A stretch of 64,000 bases of DNA, taken from positions 102,184 to 166,183 of the forward strand of contig JAKSZP010018539.1 in the NCBI GenBank assembly GCA_022478985.1, in the 5' to 3' direction. Made by a program: the position numbers and the translations under genes. The notes under the pieces are model-generated. The model had not been told where the DNA came from and searched no databases. It was given only the letters and a program-made list of their open reading frames with translations. This document shows positions 34,306 to 47,892 of this stretch, piece after piece (the stretch's first letter is position 1; the number at the start of each line of letters is the position of its first letter). The stretch comes from Massospora cicadina (Eukaryota > Entomophthoromycota > Entomophthoromycetes > Entomophthorales > Entomophthoraceae).

Positions 34306-37300
34306 CTCCTTGTCTTTGACTTCAACACCAAATTATTGCAATAAAAAATATAAAGGATATAAGTAATGTGGAATTTTAAATGCTAGTGATAGGAGAATTT
34401 ACAAAAGGGGTAAATTCTAGCTGTCCATATTGATCCTCAACTTTTATCTTATAGGGTAATATGGAAGACATATACCACTACCATGCCTTTGCTATTCAGC
34501 AACATGATAACAATTTTGAATTAATTTAAGCAAGCCTTAAGGATATAAGATTATTTCTATTAGTATTAGCGGTTGAGATTATAAACTAATTTCTAGTAAT
34601 ATGTTACCAGATCTGGCCATAAATAGAGTCTCATGAAACCATATATAATATGACATAAACTGATTAGCTTAAGATTTTACTTTACAAAGCCAAATCTTGA
34701 AACGCTATATCAAACTTTAAAAGATAAAAATCGAAAAGTATTAATGTTATAAATTAAATTCTACTTATATGATTCTTAGCTTGATGATACATAAAGAGAA
34801 AATTAGTATCTGAGGTAGGATATGGTATCATCATTGAAAAGATATTATATATAAAACAAAAAACTCTATAGTAACACTGACTACTCAAAATAAGTTTAAA
34901 AGATTCCATCCCTGATATCAGGGGTAGGGGTGGTGGACTAAGAAACAAAATCTAATATTTCAGGGATGGCGTCCAGATAACAATAATCCAAGTTTATGAC
35001 ATAACTTCAGCAATCAAGTAGATTATCATAATTGTATTAGGAGGCGCCATCTAGGAGGCATGGGACCAAAGAACCAACATTGAAGGTTGTGGGTGAGAGG
35101 CATTAAAAACATGGCAAGTGATTCCATTTTTGTTTATGACATTTTAATAGCTTCCAGGATTGCAACAATGGATTGACCATAAATTTGTAATTTCTATTTT
35201 TGCTCTAAGGGTCAATGGGATTTGAGAAATAGTCAGAATTGCAAACAGAACATGTTGGGGTAAATCGAGTATTCTCAAGTATTTGAAATGAACTTGAATC
35301 TTCATTCCATATGACGGTGGGTTTTGAGCAGCCCTTTATCCATTAGATTAGGGTATTATGTCCGCCAAATATGAAGTGATAGTTAAGGATGGATTTATAA
35401 CTATAAGCCATTTGATAAATAATAGTTTTAAGCATTTTTAGGTATAGATATGGGTTTTAGGTGTAGTAAGGAATGGTGGGTATTTTCTCACATCTTATTT
35501 CAATCTTAAGAATAAGGAATGCCTAAGAAATTCAATAAATTGATTCTAACTAGTGTGACTGTTTTTTGGGTAAAAGGTTTTTAGCTTCAGCTAGTTCACA
35601 CCAAGCAGTTGAAGGTATTTTGTTCTTGCTCTGCACTGATCTGTTTGTGGTTCAATACTTTTAAATTCCATCCATAATGTTTCTTAATCCGCAGTATTTC
35701 TTTAGTGTGAGGATGAATGCAATAATTCCGTTTCATTTGGGTGAAAGGTGAGAGCTATCAATTAATTATTGGGGGCTTTAGGATTATCCAGGCCCAACGC
35801 TCTTGTGAAGTTACCTCTCACATCTGTGGATCAATTTAAAGATTTTGTGTTAAAATTTGTCACCTGAACAATTAATTTTCTTAGTATTTGTGTTACTTGT
35901 TGCTGGTAATTGATGAGTCCTATGCCTCTTGAGGTATATGAAAAGAAGAATTTTCAATCCTGATAGGTGCCCATTGGCCATCCCAAAACACCAAATTTAC
36001 AATGCCTTAGTGAGTTAAGAAAGAAATATGAGAATAGAATGGTTGAGTGGCTTTCCATAGTTTTTATAGTATAAGTGTAATGGCTATCATAACCTCCCCT
36101 ATCAGCCCTATTGAGCGCCCATGAGGGTGACTACTTGCTTTAAGATTCTGGTTAAAAGCTTATTTTTTATAATTGTGGACGCGTATCCCCTGTTTTCCAA
36201 CCATATAATAGTGTTTAATACGTTGGGTAGAGGGGTTGCTCTAGATAGAAGATTGACCTCCTGTTTATAGACCAGTAAGTGAATCACAATGCTATTTATG
36301 ATAGTATTTTTCAAGTATGAGGACTTCAGTCTTGAGTCAATTGATTTTGGCATTACTCAATTAAATTGGTTTGCAGACAAAATTTTACTCTTTACTTAAA
36401 TTACTTTTATGAACATTTTACAACAGATTTCTACCCAGAAATCAATTTTACTTATGGAGAAACACAAAGAAAGGTTTTTAATTGCGTTATACTATTTTCA
36501 ATTAGAGTCAAAAGAAGTTCTATTGTATCCTCAAATCATTTTTTAATGCAATACATGTATTAGCTACCTAAGGTAATATCCCCCATAAATGATTAATTAT
36601 CGTAGATTTTGTAAGACAAAGATCAATAGCATAAATTGTTCTTAAATTTTATCTCATTTGATAAATAAATAATATATGCAGTTTATAAAGACAAAAGCTA
36701 TGGTAAAAGTACTGGTAACCAGATTGAGGCTCATCTTGGGAGACTTTTTATTTATAATTTGTCAAGAATATCCTGAAGATTAAAATAAACTAATGTTCAT
36801 CCATCAAGCTAATTAATAACTATTCTGCATACTCATTTTAAGCATTCAGGAATATGGTTTAAAAATGTCTTTAAGCTTTAACACAAATATATACACATAT
36901 GTTAAATATAAAACAAAAGTGTTAATTGTCTCAGTAACTCACTCTCTTCTCACAAGTTGGTAACAGACAAGCTTTGAAGCAAAAGCCTTTTAAGAGACCA
37001 TAAAACCTAAATGATCCCAGACTCTAAACCCTAAACTGGTTTGCCACATCTTAATCCAGATATCTTTGCCCTGAAAAAGGGTGTACAGTATATGAACTTA
37101 ATGAGACATAGCTTAATGACAGATAAACTCTGTAATGATGATGTAATAGATCAGTTGTTAAAGTAAAAATCCCCCACTGACAGTTAGCAAATCTTAATGA
37201 TATTCACTACCGTCATGATGGCAAGATAACATTTATTTATAGCTTGGTAATATAAGAAATTAGATTCCAATGTGACGGCGAGGTACAGATAATTCATGCC

Positions 37301-38100
37301 ACCGCAATAGCGAGTTACCACATTATAATTCCAATGATTTGAGATAAGAAACTCATCAAAATATCTGATCATCAATATATACCTAAAATGAAGTTGATGT
37401 CTCATTTAGAGTGTCCACAATGACTATGCTTTATATTTAAATTGCATGAAAATGGGCAAGTTTAAAACAGGCGCAATATATATTAAACCAATAGTACTAC
37501 TCATGAATACCCAGGCTGATGTGGTGGTTTACTAATAAGCTTAAGTCCAAGCCCAAGGGTTTACTGCGCAGTGGTGACAATTATATTTTAAGGAAGATTC
37601 AAGGACACACTGAGGAATAGATGGTATTGGTATAAGAAGCATCAGTGGTGAATATGACAGGAGCTCATAGAAGCTTAGATGCCAATCCTGCGACTGGATT
37701 GTAATGTGAGACTCTGTCATTTAAAAAAGTTACATTTATCACGTTAAATCTTCCATAATCTCAAATCTATAGATTATCAATCCTTACATTGTTATCTGTT
37801 GCATTTATGGCCATAGAATCTCAGGCGCACATATGATAGGTCATTTAATAATGCTATTACTAGAAGAAACCAACTTTGATTTCATTACTAAATATTTCTA
37901 TAAACATAAAATTGTAGATATTTATATATATATATATATATAAATTATAGGTGATGCTTAGAAAAACTCATATGCTAAGAATCACTATCCAAAAATCACA
38001 TAAAAATTAATGTTCTGTTATATCAGAGAGATTAAAAACTTTAACAAGATCTTGATACACCAAATAAAGAGCCTACTAACTAAGATAAACAAGGCAACAC
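34306..38100. other. Decayed A+T-rich sequence, origin unclear
   Basis: No convincing gene. A Cys-rich phrase 'TCSVCNSDYFSNPIDP' on the - strand near 35190-35270 might be the end of a LINE ORF2, and 35.0-36.1 kb is slightly less A+T-rich than its surroundings. A (TA)10 microsatellite lies at 37922-37942. Confidence 0.35.
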
Positions 38101-41100
38101 CAACCAATAAAACTTAAAACTCTCAGATACCCACCTGAGTGTCAACTAAAGGTCTCCCACTTTCATTCAACAGGCAATAAAGCAGGAACCATATCAAAGA
38201 AGGAAGACAATTCATTAAGCGCCAGCTCAATGATTGCACCTCTGCATTATGCATACCCACTGCCCAAACTTGCGCTGTGGCCCAACAACCCAATGGTACC
38301 CTAAAACTTGATGTACGCTGCCTGCGCCGCTGCAACAAAGACAGCTTTCATGAAAGACACTCAGTCTTCCCATGACCCACCACCATTGATAATTCGGCAC
38401 TTTATGACCTATATACTGATTTCCTGAGCTGATCTAAATGCCTATTATGCACGACGATAAGCCCAGCCATCTGACTCAAAATCCTTCGATGAGATAGGGT
38501 AACAGCACCCTAGCTTTGATCACAAAGCACCAGAGTGAGCCAACTTACCTCACTAATCAAGAAATAGATGGTTTGAGTCTCTGAGCTTTGTACCCTTTCC
38601 ATTCTCATGCATACAATTTGAATCTCAAAATGGTTACCCAAGCTGCAATAATTCCATTCTAAGTGAGAAATTTTTTCAAAAGCGCCAAATATTATCAAAT
38701 TTTGTTATTGATACCACTACTCTAAGTGAGCTGACTTTGAAACAATGATTTAGGCTGTTTATGAGCCTGCTTTTCTCTCAATTGGCTAAAGATAATATCG
38801 TGTGGAATGAAAAAGAATTCACTAGGGTTTACCCTCCAAAATAAAGAATATTAGGTTGACAATATGACATAGTCCCCATGCTAGAAAGAGTCAATTCTGC
38901 AACTATGAGCATCAGGCCTCCCCAAAGAGCAGTAATGCAGTCCAGAAAAAGGGAACCCCTTGTACATGCTAAAGCCACCTCCCCGCGCCACACCTTCCCG
39001 TGCCACTCAATAAAAAATAAAAAAGCGCTAAATTAATTATTAGTGCATGGATAAAACACTAGCGCCCACTTTTACTAAGATGGATTGAACGGATAAATGC
39101 TTTTATCATCAAAGAAAAGAAAATAATGGTACAAAACTAAGGAGCAAAAAGCTCTCCCCAATTTTCACACTCACACTATTCACTTGTAATATGAGAAGAG
39201 CTCATGTAGTATTACTCTGAAAACTAATTTTTGTACTTCACAGCAATTTCAAAAGCCTTATAAGTCAACACTACCATCCATGAAGCGGTAGAAGATCACT
39301 ACATGATTGTGGGCTTCACTGATGCTTCTCAAAGAGACCATGACGCCACCACAGTATTGACATCCAAAATGCACCTTATACTTCTCCTGCAACCACTCAT
39401 ACCTTAAAAAATTCATGGGTCAAATTTTTAAACTTTATGACCACAGTGGACCAAGAGTCCAGGAAGTTAGAGCTCCCTTTCGGGTCAAAGGAGATTTTAA
39501 TTTGTGTTGTCTATGGAATTTAGCATCCTCTCATACTATGCCCCACTCAAAGGCTAACATCATTTGTTAATATTAATACCCTACCCCACTATTTCCTGAA
39601 TATTAAGGTAATCGCTGCATTACAGTCATTAGGACCTGTCCTAAGATCTTCTTTGTGGACTCAAATCAGGCGTGACCCCAATACTTGGGTCAACGCCTTG
39701 CCACCTTTACAGTGGCTGCAATGCTCACAATGAAATTCATTCCATCATCATACAAGGACCTGAAACAGGCTAAAAACGCTTAACCTTAGTTACAGTATTA
39801 CTGCAACCGACTTATTGAGTCTCAGCACAAGATTTAACTCTGTCCACCATTCGCCTGTTGGAGACTGCACACCAAGACAAAATATGGAATAAATTCACAT
39901 AAGGGACTCTCTTTTAATAAGGACACTTTTGTCCTCCCAGCACCTGAACCAAGACCTGATAAGCATATGTTTTATCAAAAAGAACCGCGTCTTAACCACC
40001 CCATTCCATTCCTTAAGCAAAAACAACATCCTTTCAGTGTCATAAAGCCCAACTTTGGCTTCAAATTATGCATAATAGCTATTTTAAATATCAAGCCATG
40101 GCTTGCAGAAGATGTGAGAGAATGTCAAGTCCTTCACCATACAGCTGATACTACAAGGTTATTCATGGTGTTTGAGGAGGAGCAAAGGACTTAAAGTATC
40201 AATTAAGACCCTGCAGAAATTTCTGTTGAGCACCCTTAGGAGCTTCCTTTATGTGTAGTAGAATAAGCATCCTAGGATGGCTCACTATTTTCACCACCCC
40301 TATGAGGATAAACATCAACTCAAGGCGTTCCGCTTAGAACGCTGACCAAAGTCAAGCTTAAGGATATAAAACAAGAGATCTCGCACATGCAGGATAAGCT
40401 ATGGTAACCCCTGGGACACTGGGAAACAAACATCAGTCCCATGTGAGCACCTTGAGTAAGATGTTTATAAAACAAATGGGCCTCAAGACTTCAAGCGGGT
40501 TTTCTCTATACACAACTTTAGGTTGGCGCAATTTTGATATTGATGCTGTCTATGAACCCCACTTCTAACCCCTAAATAGAAGCATTTAATGAACAATAAG
40601 GGGAAACTCTTTCATTATACCCGTTCATGCTCACTATTCTAAAATAAAAGGTCATGACCCAATGTTAATACATGTCTATTTAGTCAACTTACCTTGCCAA
40701 GCTCACAACTCAGAACTTCTTATTCTATGTCACCAGTATCTCTTCCAAAGGCAGGTATCAAGCAAATTTTGGCTTCTGATTTACCTAGTCCATCTTAAAT
40801 CCCATGTAACATGTTCCTCATGGAAGATTATAACACTATTATCAGTCATGTATGTGCCATCTGTCCCTGCAGAAAGGGTTGACCTAACACAGACAACTCT
40901 AGGACTTCCTTAATTTTATTAGATTTGTGGATGCGATGCTTCTCTTTACGTCTGAGCTTGGTTGCATGACCACAGTAATGTAGGATATTCCACTTTTAGA
41001 GCAACATCAAAGATAGATATGGTCCTAATTGCCCTTTGCTCATTGGTTGGGACTCATCCCCCATTTCTCAAAACAAATAATTAAGCATACACAGGGTCTT

Positions 41101-42170
41101 CACCATTCTCATGATCAACACTCTTAAAATTTTATAGAATTTTTTGACAATAACGCTCCAGCACCTCTGAACAATTTATCTGCAAAGAAAAAAGATGTCA
41201 ATGACCACATTGAGATTTTCTCGCCTCCCCATAACCACCCCACCTGCTTATATCCTCAAGGATTTTTTTTAGTGGCAAGGTGGTACTCACACAAAATGCC
41301 TACATTTGCGCTTAGGCACAAATGACTGTGGCTTGTGTCAAAGTCAAACAGGTAAAATAAGGGTTAGCACCTAAAATGAAAATGCAAGCCAGATTTTGTC
41401 CATACTGATTGATATTGGTAAGCCATTAAGGATGCTCTTTGCTTGGATCTTACTTACTAAGAAGAATGGGTAACAAATTTCACTTCAACCCACTACTATG
41501 CACATCGGTAATGGCCCACCTTTTGACATAAAAAAATCCTGTTCTAACGCTCAGGAGATCTCCATTAAGATCAGCGGCATCAAAACAGATAATAGGAAAC
41601 CATGCAAGTTTTTCCTCACCTCTACTATACCCTGTTCTGAGCCATTCCAGTGGATGCTACAGATGTTTAAGACTTCTTTTTGGTGTCAAAAGACACAGCT
41701 AATGACCCACAGGCGATGAAGCTCTACTGATGTCGGTTACCACATAGAAAGTAATGAAGGTTCTGCTATGATACCCACATCTAAAAGCCTGAGGATCTGT
41801 CAGCATAACCTTTTAAGCTTACCTTCTAGACCCTGTGACTGTAATAAATACCCTCTAGGACCTCTTTATGACCATCATAACCAAAGGTGAGATACTGTCT
41901 GACTCAAGAGAATCTTTCATGACTCAAGAGGATCTGTCATGACTTTTAGTAATAAACCAGACCGTGAGAACTAGGCCAACTGGCGCCTCATTGCACTGAT
42001 AATCACAGACCAAAAGCTCTACACTTTGCTCCTGGATAGCTGGATCATTAAATGGGGGTCACCTTTCCTAGACCTCTCTCAACACAGGTTTATAATATGA
42101 AGGTCGCTGTATGATAACTACAATGCCCTTCACGCGACTTTTACCAATAACTCACATAAGAAAAATGCTT
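38100..42170 (+). pseudogene. LINE remnant: endonuclease and first RT blocks (copy 2)
   Basis: In the + strand, 'MFLMEDYNTIISHV' (about 40812-40850) resembles the 'GDFNT' block of LINE AP-like endonucleases and is followed by 'NTDNSRTSLILLDLWMR'. At about 41975-42060 'NWRLIALIITDQKLYTLLL' matches the first RT block, then 'HRFII' and 'RSLYDNYNAL'. The sequence stops at about 42170 where element H begins, and I do not find the rest. ORF1 may lie in 38.1-39.5 kb but no intact zinc knuckle is seen. Heavily decayed. Confidence 0.5.
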
Positions 42171-42196
42171 TATTTTCACCTTTAAATGTAATTATG

Positions 42197-42748
42197 TTGG
42201 ATTTGAGTTAGCTAAATTTAGATAATTTCTTGAAGTATAACACAGTGAACAGAGAATTTAGGATTAAACTGAGAAGTCTCACTTGTGAAAAGAATGAAGT
42301 TAGTTGGAAGTCACTAGCGGTTATTCCTAGTAGATCTGTATATTAATTAGTTCAGATGACAAAGGACTTATATTAATTGCCAGTAGTTTATCGTTGACAA
42401 CTAGAATGGGGCTTACAAAGATAAGATGTATATTTTAAAAGTAAAAATAATAAAATTGCAAGATAAAAGAATGTTTATAAGATTAGAGCGAAGTGATAGC
42501 TGTAGAAGTTATTTTTAGCCCTTCATTTTTCAGGATAGTTTGCTCTAATTGAAGCAATCTTCATCACCTGAGATTGGTCAGGTGAGGGTTTGTCTGGTAC
42601 AAGTTATTTTGATATTAATACCTATATTGGATTGATGGATGTTTATCAGTCGCCATGTCTGATACCAACTGAGTTTTAAGAGAATTAGATTAGGTCCAAA
42701 TAAGGGATAATTATAATTGGGTGAATGCAAAAAAGTCAAATCCCTACA
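42197..42748 (-). repeat. Element H 3' LTR (left boundary approximate)
   Basis: The right boundary is seen by comparison with C: TCAAATCCCTACA followed by ACACTCCTCTCAAGG matches C's TCAAATCCCAACA followed by ACCTCCCCTCAAG at 1817-1844 (LTR end and polypurine tract on the - strand). The start at TGTTGGATTTGAG is my guess. No partner LTR was found. Confidence 0.5.
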
Positions 42749-45700
42749 ACACTCCTCTCAAGGTACTAATGGGGAGGAGTATATTTACTAAGTAGCTGAT
42801 TATCTACAAAAACAACACAGTATTAAAACTAGTTGAGGTAATAGAATAACCAGAACCTCTGGATATATTCAAATATGGACTTGACATTAGTGACTGACTT
42901 ATGATTCCTACCACTAGGTCAGTGGTAATAAAACAAAGCTAAGAATTTCATAGTGTTTGGGTAGTTTAGGTCTTCCATTATTGTTCTGATGGACTTCTCT
43001 ATAGATGATGTTTTTAATCAATCATCAGCCTTAGCTTGAAGCCATATGATCTCATCTGTTAGTCATTTTAAAGTGAGTTCTACACTATCAGGATAGCATA
43101 TTTAATAATCAATGGGGCCAAAGGTAATTGAGACTTATCACATTACAACGCTTTGAAGGATTACATCTTAGTCATTCTATGGTAACTGAATCATTTTGCT
43201 AGTGATGAACTAGGAATATAGCTGATTCAGTCTATAATATCAGAAGTTGCTAATATTTGTAGATATACACTAAGTTTCCATTTGCTCTCTTTATTGTACC
43301 ATCTGTGGAATAAAGTCATAGTGTGGTAAATAGTTGTTTTACTCCTATAATTGAATTGAAAAATTTTACAATAAATTTAAAGTCTAGTCTCATTATTTTA
43401 TTAATAGTACTATTAAGCCATGTCAAGAGAAGCTTTATTATAAGAGTATTGTGTGAGCTTTGGCATTAAGTTCAGGTAAAGATGTGGTTTTTAACACTTA
43501 GTTATGTAGATGATAGCAAGAAAAATATAAAAAACTATATACTTCCACAGGGTGGGTCTAAATACAAACATACTATCTTTGTTAGAAGCCATTCCAGGTG
43601 TTGAATGTTTAATTGAAATTGTGAATTAGATTAATCTTAAATAAACAATAAGTTTTCTCAAGTACATCCTGGACAGTTTTGGCAGGTTAACCAATAACTT
43701 TTATTTTTTAACCATTTAAGCGTTTTTGACAGATCCAAGACCAAGATTTTGGTGAGCTTCTATAACTGTCTTAGTATATTTATATATGGTCAAATATAGT
43801 AAAAGTAAGACAAAACTACCTTTTTTACTAAGATTCCAATTTTTTGTGACAAAAGACATTTTCTTTATCCAAGTTTGATTCAAAAGTGTTTATTGTGACT
43901 TAAGATCATATCGGGGATTAGTTAATTTTATCAATACACTTTGGGTTTAGTTACATGTAAAATAAGCAGCTGAGAAAGCCATCTGATTTTTGAGTTATGG
44001 GGACAATAATGTGAACTATGGTATGTACTCAAGTAATAATAATTCCCAAAGGGATATTCACCATTAGGATCTTTCATCTGACAGAGCAAATGGAGATAAG
44101 AGTAACCAGTGACTATAGTGATCTTATTATTATATAATTTAGAGTGGAATTGTTTAATAAAAGTAATACTTCAAATATTCCTATTCAGATACTGTATATT
44201 CCATTCATCTTTAGATTCAGTGTTTTAGGTGAGATATACAACTGTATAATATACTTAAATAGCTTCTATATAGAATAAGAAAGCCCCAGTAACAGTATCA
44301 CTCACATCTATAAAGAGGACAAAATGTTGTTCTTAGGTGGGATGTAATAGAACTCGTGTAATTGAAAGGGCAATCCTTAAGTACTCAAAGGCATATTTTT
44401 GCTTAGGACACAAAGAAAAATGGAAAGATTTATTAGATGATCTACCATTAGCTCATCTAAATAAACAAATGGGTATAGAATATCAGTAATTTCCAGCCAT
44501 TCTAAGATACTTGGGTATCATACTAAATCTGGATGTACATTATTTTGATTGCTGTCACTTTATCAGGATAGTAAGGATACTTGCCTAGTCACTTTATGCC
44601 TAGAAACTCTATTTAACGCTGGAAGAAAGCACATCTAGATGTCTTTATTTTTTTAAAAACTTCTTTCAACTGGTGGAAGACCTGATGTAGATGATCAAAG
44701 TTGCCATAAAAAAATATAGAAAAACAGTAACATCACTAAGGTATTCAAATTCACAGGTTAGATTAAGGTCTTAAAAATGTTGGTCCGCGGCCCATAGAAA
44801 TGTGGCAGGAGCATTACATGGCCTCTTTGGCATTTGAGTGGCTCAAAAAATCTTACCTAAGACAAGAGCACACTTGACACAATCTTCAGTGAAAAAGTTA
44901 ATTTTTCAGTAACCACTGCTAGGTTCATAGAGGAAAATATTTGGGCACCAGCTTAGGACCTTAAAGTTTATCTTTTTATATTAATGGGTAACTTTATTTA
45001 AAACTGATAAATTTCAGTCATTGGTAATACATAAATAACTAATGAATCACATATCTTTAATCTGAGGTAAGGAGTAGACCATAGAACTTGCAAATTTTAA
45101 GTAATCCAACTTCAAGTAGTTGCTTTAGTTTAAGGGTCATATGGGGTACTTTCATTATAGTTTCTGGCAGGGTAAGTTTTAAGGTTAAAATCCTAGTGAT
45201 AACATGATGGTGGACATCTTCATGTGCCCCTAATCATGATGACCTGATGAAAAGATTTTACAAGATTATTAAAGAATTTTCAGCTGCTTTTTTGCTCAGT
45301 GGAAAAAAGTAGATCCAGATTGTACTGGTACTGATGCTTATGTAGGAGAGTTTTCTTAAATAAAGCCATCTAGCTTTACAATAATCTTGACTTCAGTTAG
45401 ATGAACAACGGCAAAAATAAACATAGGCAATAGGTTGGGCTTATCTTTTTTCTATTACCAACATATGACAGTGATTAAGTACTTGAGAGTGCTTAAGATG
45501 AACAACTTAAGTATTTTAAGATAAAATCTTCTAAGGAGGCTCAAAGGTTTCAGAAATTCTCAGATGGCTAAACTCTTTCTGTCAGATGATGGCTAAATGC
45601 TATTTTGTCCTAAAGAATTGGACTTTAACATAAATAGAAATAAATGGTAAAAAGTAATTTGACAATGAAAAGTTTAGTACTATCTAAAGTATCAGAGGAA

Positions 45701-46100
45701 ATTATGCTTATGATGAGGGATAGGTGCACACCATGTGTGAGGATGGAATAATTCTAGAGCTACAGGGGATGATGGCACTGTTCTGGTCTAAAGTTGGAAA
45801 AATCATGTGATTATCCTTGGCTGGAATGAGATCAATAATGGTAACACAGTTGTATGGTTTACATTATCTCCTTTGCGAAGCCTAATGATAGTAAGGCATA
45901 ATGGATTGTGTAGGGCTAACATCTGGTGCAATTGAGTGAGTTAAACAATGAAAAGAACCCTTTCCTTAATGTCAATATGATACCAAGGTGTTGGGGAGTT
46001 CAACTTATATCATCAGATTGTGGAGCACTAAAAGAAATTTTTACAAAAATCCATTAATTGCAAATTTGACGCTATTATCAAAAATTTCTCCATGTATTTC
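42749..46100 (-). pseudogene. Element H: gypsy pol remnant related to element C
   Basis: Same order on the - strand as C. Integrase: 'DGTIKRANGNL' at about 43265-43315 aligns with C's 'KGTVERDNGTL', with Glu replaced by Lys. RNase H: the segment at about 44065-44125 (GGATCTTTCATCTGACA) matches C at 3172-3190. RT: near 44705-44725 the active site reads YLSD for YLDD. 45.5-46.1 kb is protease-like or linker sequence that recurs at 59.7-60.3 kb. No open frame of note remains. Confidence 0.55.
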
Positions 46101-46369
46101 TTTTTTTTAGTACTAGATGGTCCTCCATGTATTTCAATCAAGCATTAATAACAATTTTGCTGTAGGACTAATGAGTTATAACTCAATATTTTATAAATAA
46201 TCAATGTACAAGTTAAGCTTTACTAAAAAGATAAGGTGAAAATCAAAAATAAAGCCTTTACTCATATTAAGAAAAACAGGACTAAACTACCAAAAACATT
46301 GATTGGAATGGCAATAGTTTTTCAGGGTTTTAGCCTTAATATAGTCCCAATATATCAGAGTTAGAACAG

Positions 46370-46700
46370 ATAAGATAACTAAGACATTTGGTATAGATGT
46401 CTGCCCAGCGAGAAAGAGGTTTGTCTCATCTGTAATTTTTGAATACACTCAATGGTATAGTGAATCTCTTCATTGAAATTGTTTCTGATCACCTTATCAA
46501 GCTTTTTCTTTAAAAAGTTATATCCCAAGGGTAAAATATTATACACACTCAGGAGTGTCAAGCATCATCTCCATATCAGGGCCAATAACAAAGCATGATG
46601 ACACAATATAGTTTGGAAAGGCTTGTTCAGGTTCTTTACTCCAAAATTAAGTTTTGCTTAAAATTGATATCAAATTCAGTGTAAAAGGCTTTTTTGGGGT
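46370..46700 (-). pseudogene. Gypsy integrase C-terminal remnant
   Basis: The - strand reads 'NKPFQTILCHHALLLALIW', comparable to 'KSPFQLLYGRHQALPALL' of element D, then a 60-codon open piece (46379-46561) resembling the coiled region after the core. It cannot belong to H, whose integrase lies near 43 kb, so it marks another element. Sequence up to about 47.2 kb may be the rest of its integrase but is not readable with confidence. Confidence 0.45.
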
Positions 46701-47297
46701 GACGTAACATTAGCAGATTCATTTAGCACCACTAACTCAAAAGCAAGTTAGCCTTCTTAGAATCTAGATGTTTGAGGTAGAAGAATGACTCAACATTTAA
46801 TCTGTGTTCATGTTAAGTGCTGGGAACTTAATTATATTTATTTTGAATTAATCTGTGTTTATAATATATAAATTCACCATATTGACTATAAAAGTAAACT
46901 TTATCCAGGAGGTACCAAATCAAAAACATTATACTAACTGTAAAAGTAAAAGTAGAGAATACTTTGGATGTTTAAATCAACCAACAAGTTATTAAAGGCT
47001 AAAAATTATGGTTATAACTTTGATTTAGTTCAAAAATGCTTTGGCTGGTATACACTTAATTTTTATGCCAGGAACCATTTGTTGTATGTGGTTTTCTGCA
47101 TTGACAGGTAGATTTAAGCTTAGATCAAGAGGCTTTAATTTGCAGATCTAAAAAACTTTTGAAGAAGCAAAGGGTAGGTAATTTTGACTATCTGGCGATG
47201 TAAAACCACTTAATTATTAATATAAAACAATTAAAAGATAAAATGTCTAAAATTAAATTAATAATTGTCTTGAAAAAATTTTGGTAAGGTAAATTAG

Positions 47298-47650
47298 CTC
47301 TTCTGCACATTTTGTTATGATGCAGCATAATTTTAGAGAGCCTATTCATTCACAATCTGGCTCTTCTATAAGATTATGCTCTTCTGCACACTTCAATTAA
47401 GAGCGGCATAACCTTGTATAGACCACGCGTTCCTCTTCAACCTCTTCCATACAAAATAATTCTTCCATGCACATTAACCAATGCAGCATACCTTGGCAAG
47501 ACCACGCGCTCATCTTCTGGTTCTTTCACAGAATTTATCACATCCATGAAATTTGGCATATGCAGCATGACTTTAGAAAGCCTATGTGCATATTTATCAG
47601 TATTTCTGCAGAATTAACTCTTCTGAATAATTATAGCGCTTTAGGTAAGT
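47298..47650 (+). repeat. About 80-bp tandem repeats upstream of LINE ORF1
   Basis: Four full units and a partial fifth start near 47298, 47379, 47459, 47540 and 47618. Shared words are CTCTTCTGCACA, ATGCAGCATAACTTT and a central AGACCACGCG in units 2 and 3. The array lies 240 bp before the ORF1 of LINE copy 3, in its probable 5' untranslated region. Units are clearly diverged. Confidence 0.7.
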
Positions 47651-47892
47651 GATTCTTTAGCTTTATCATAAGGAGTATTTTAGTTAGAAGAGCTCTCATC
47701 TCAGTTTGTCCAATTTGTCATTGGAACAGTGGTTATTTTAATAGTATCTTGCGGAGAATCCAATTGAGTTGTTCTTACATTTCTCCTTATTTTTAGGATA
47801 TTTTCTATATGTCAGTATTTGCTATGTCAAAAAACCTTTCTTTCCCGATGTAATCACTAATTACAGATAATTTAGATCTAAGATTAGTAAGT

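Noticed and set aside
37922..37942. (TA)10 as a regulatory or origin element
   Set aside because: An ordinary microsatellite in A+T-rich DNA; listed only as part of the gap.
47298..47650. Regularly spaced repeats as a CRISPR array
   Set aside because: Whole 80-bp units repeat without unique spacers, units are diverged, and the setting is a eukaryotic LINE.
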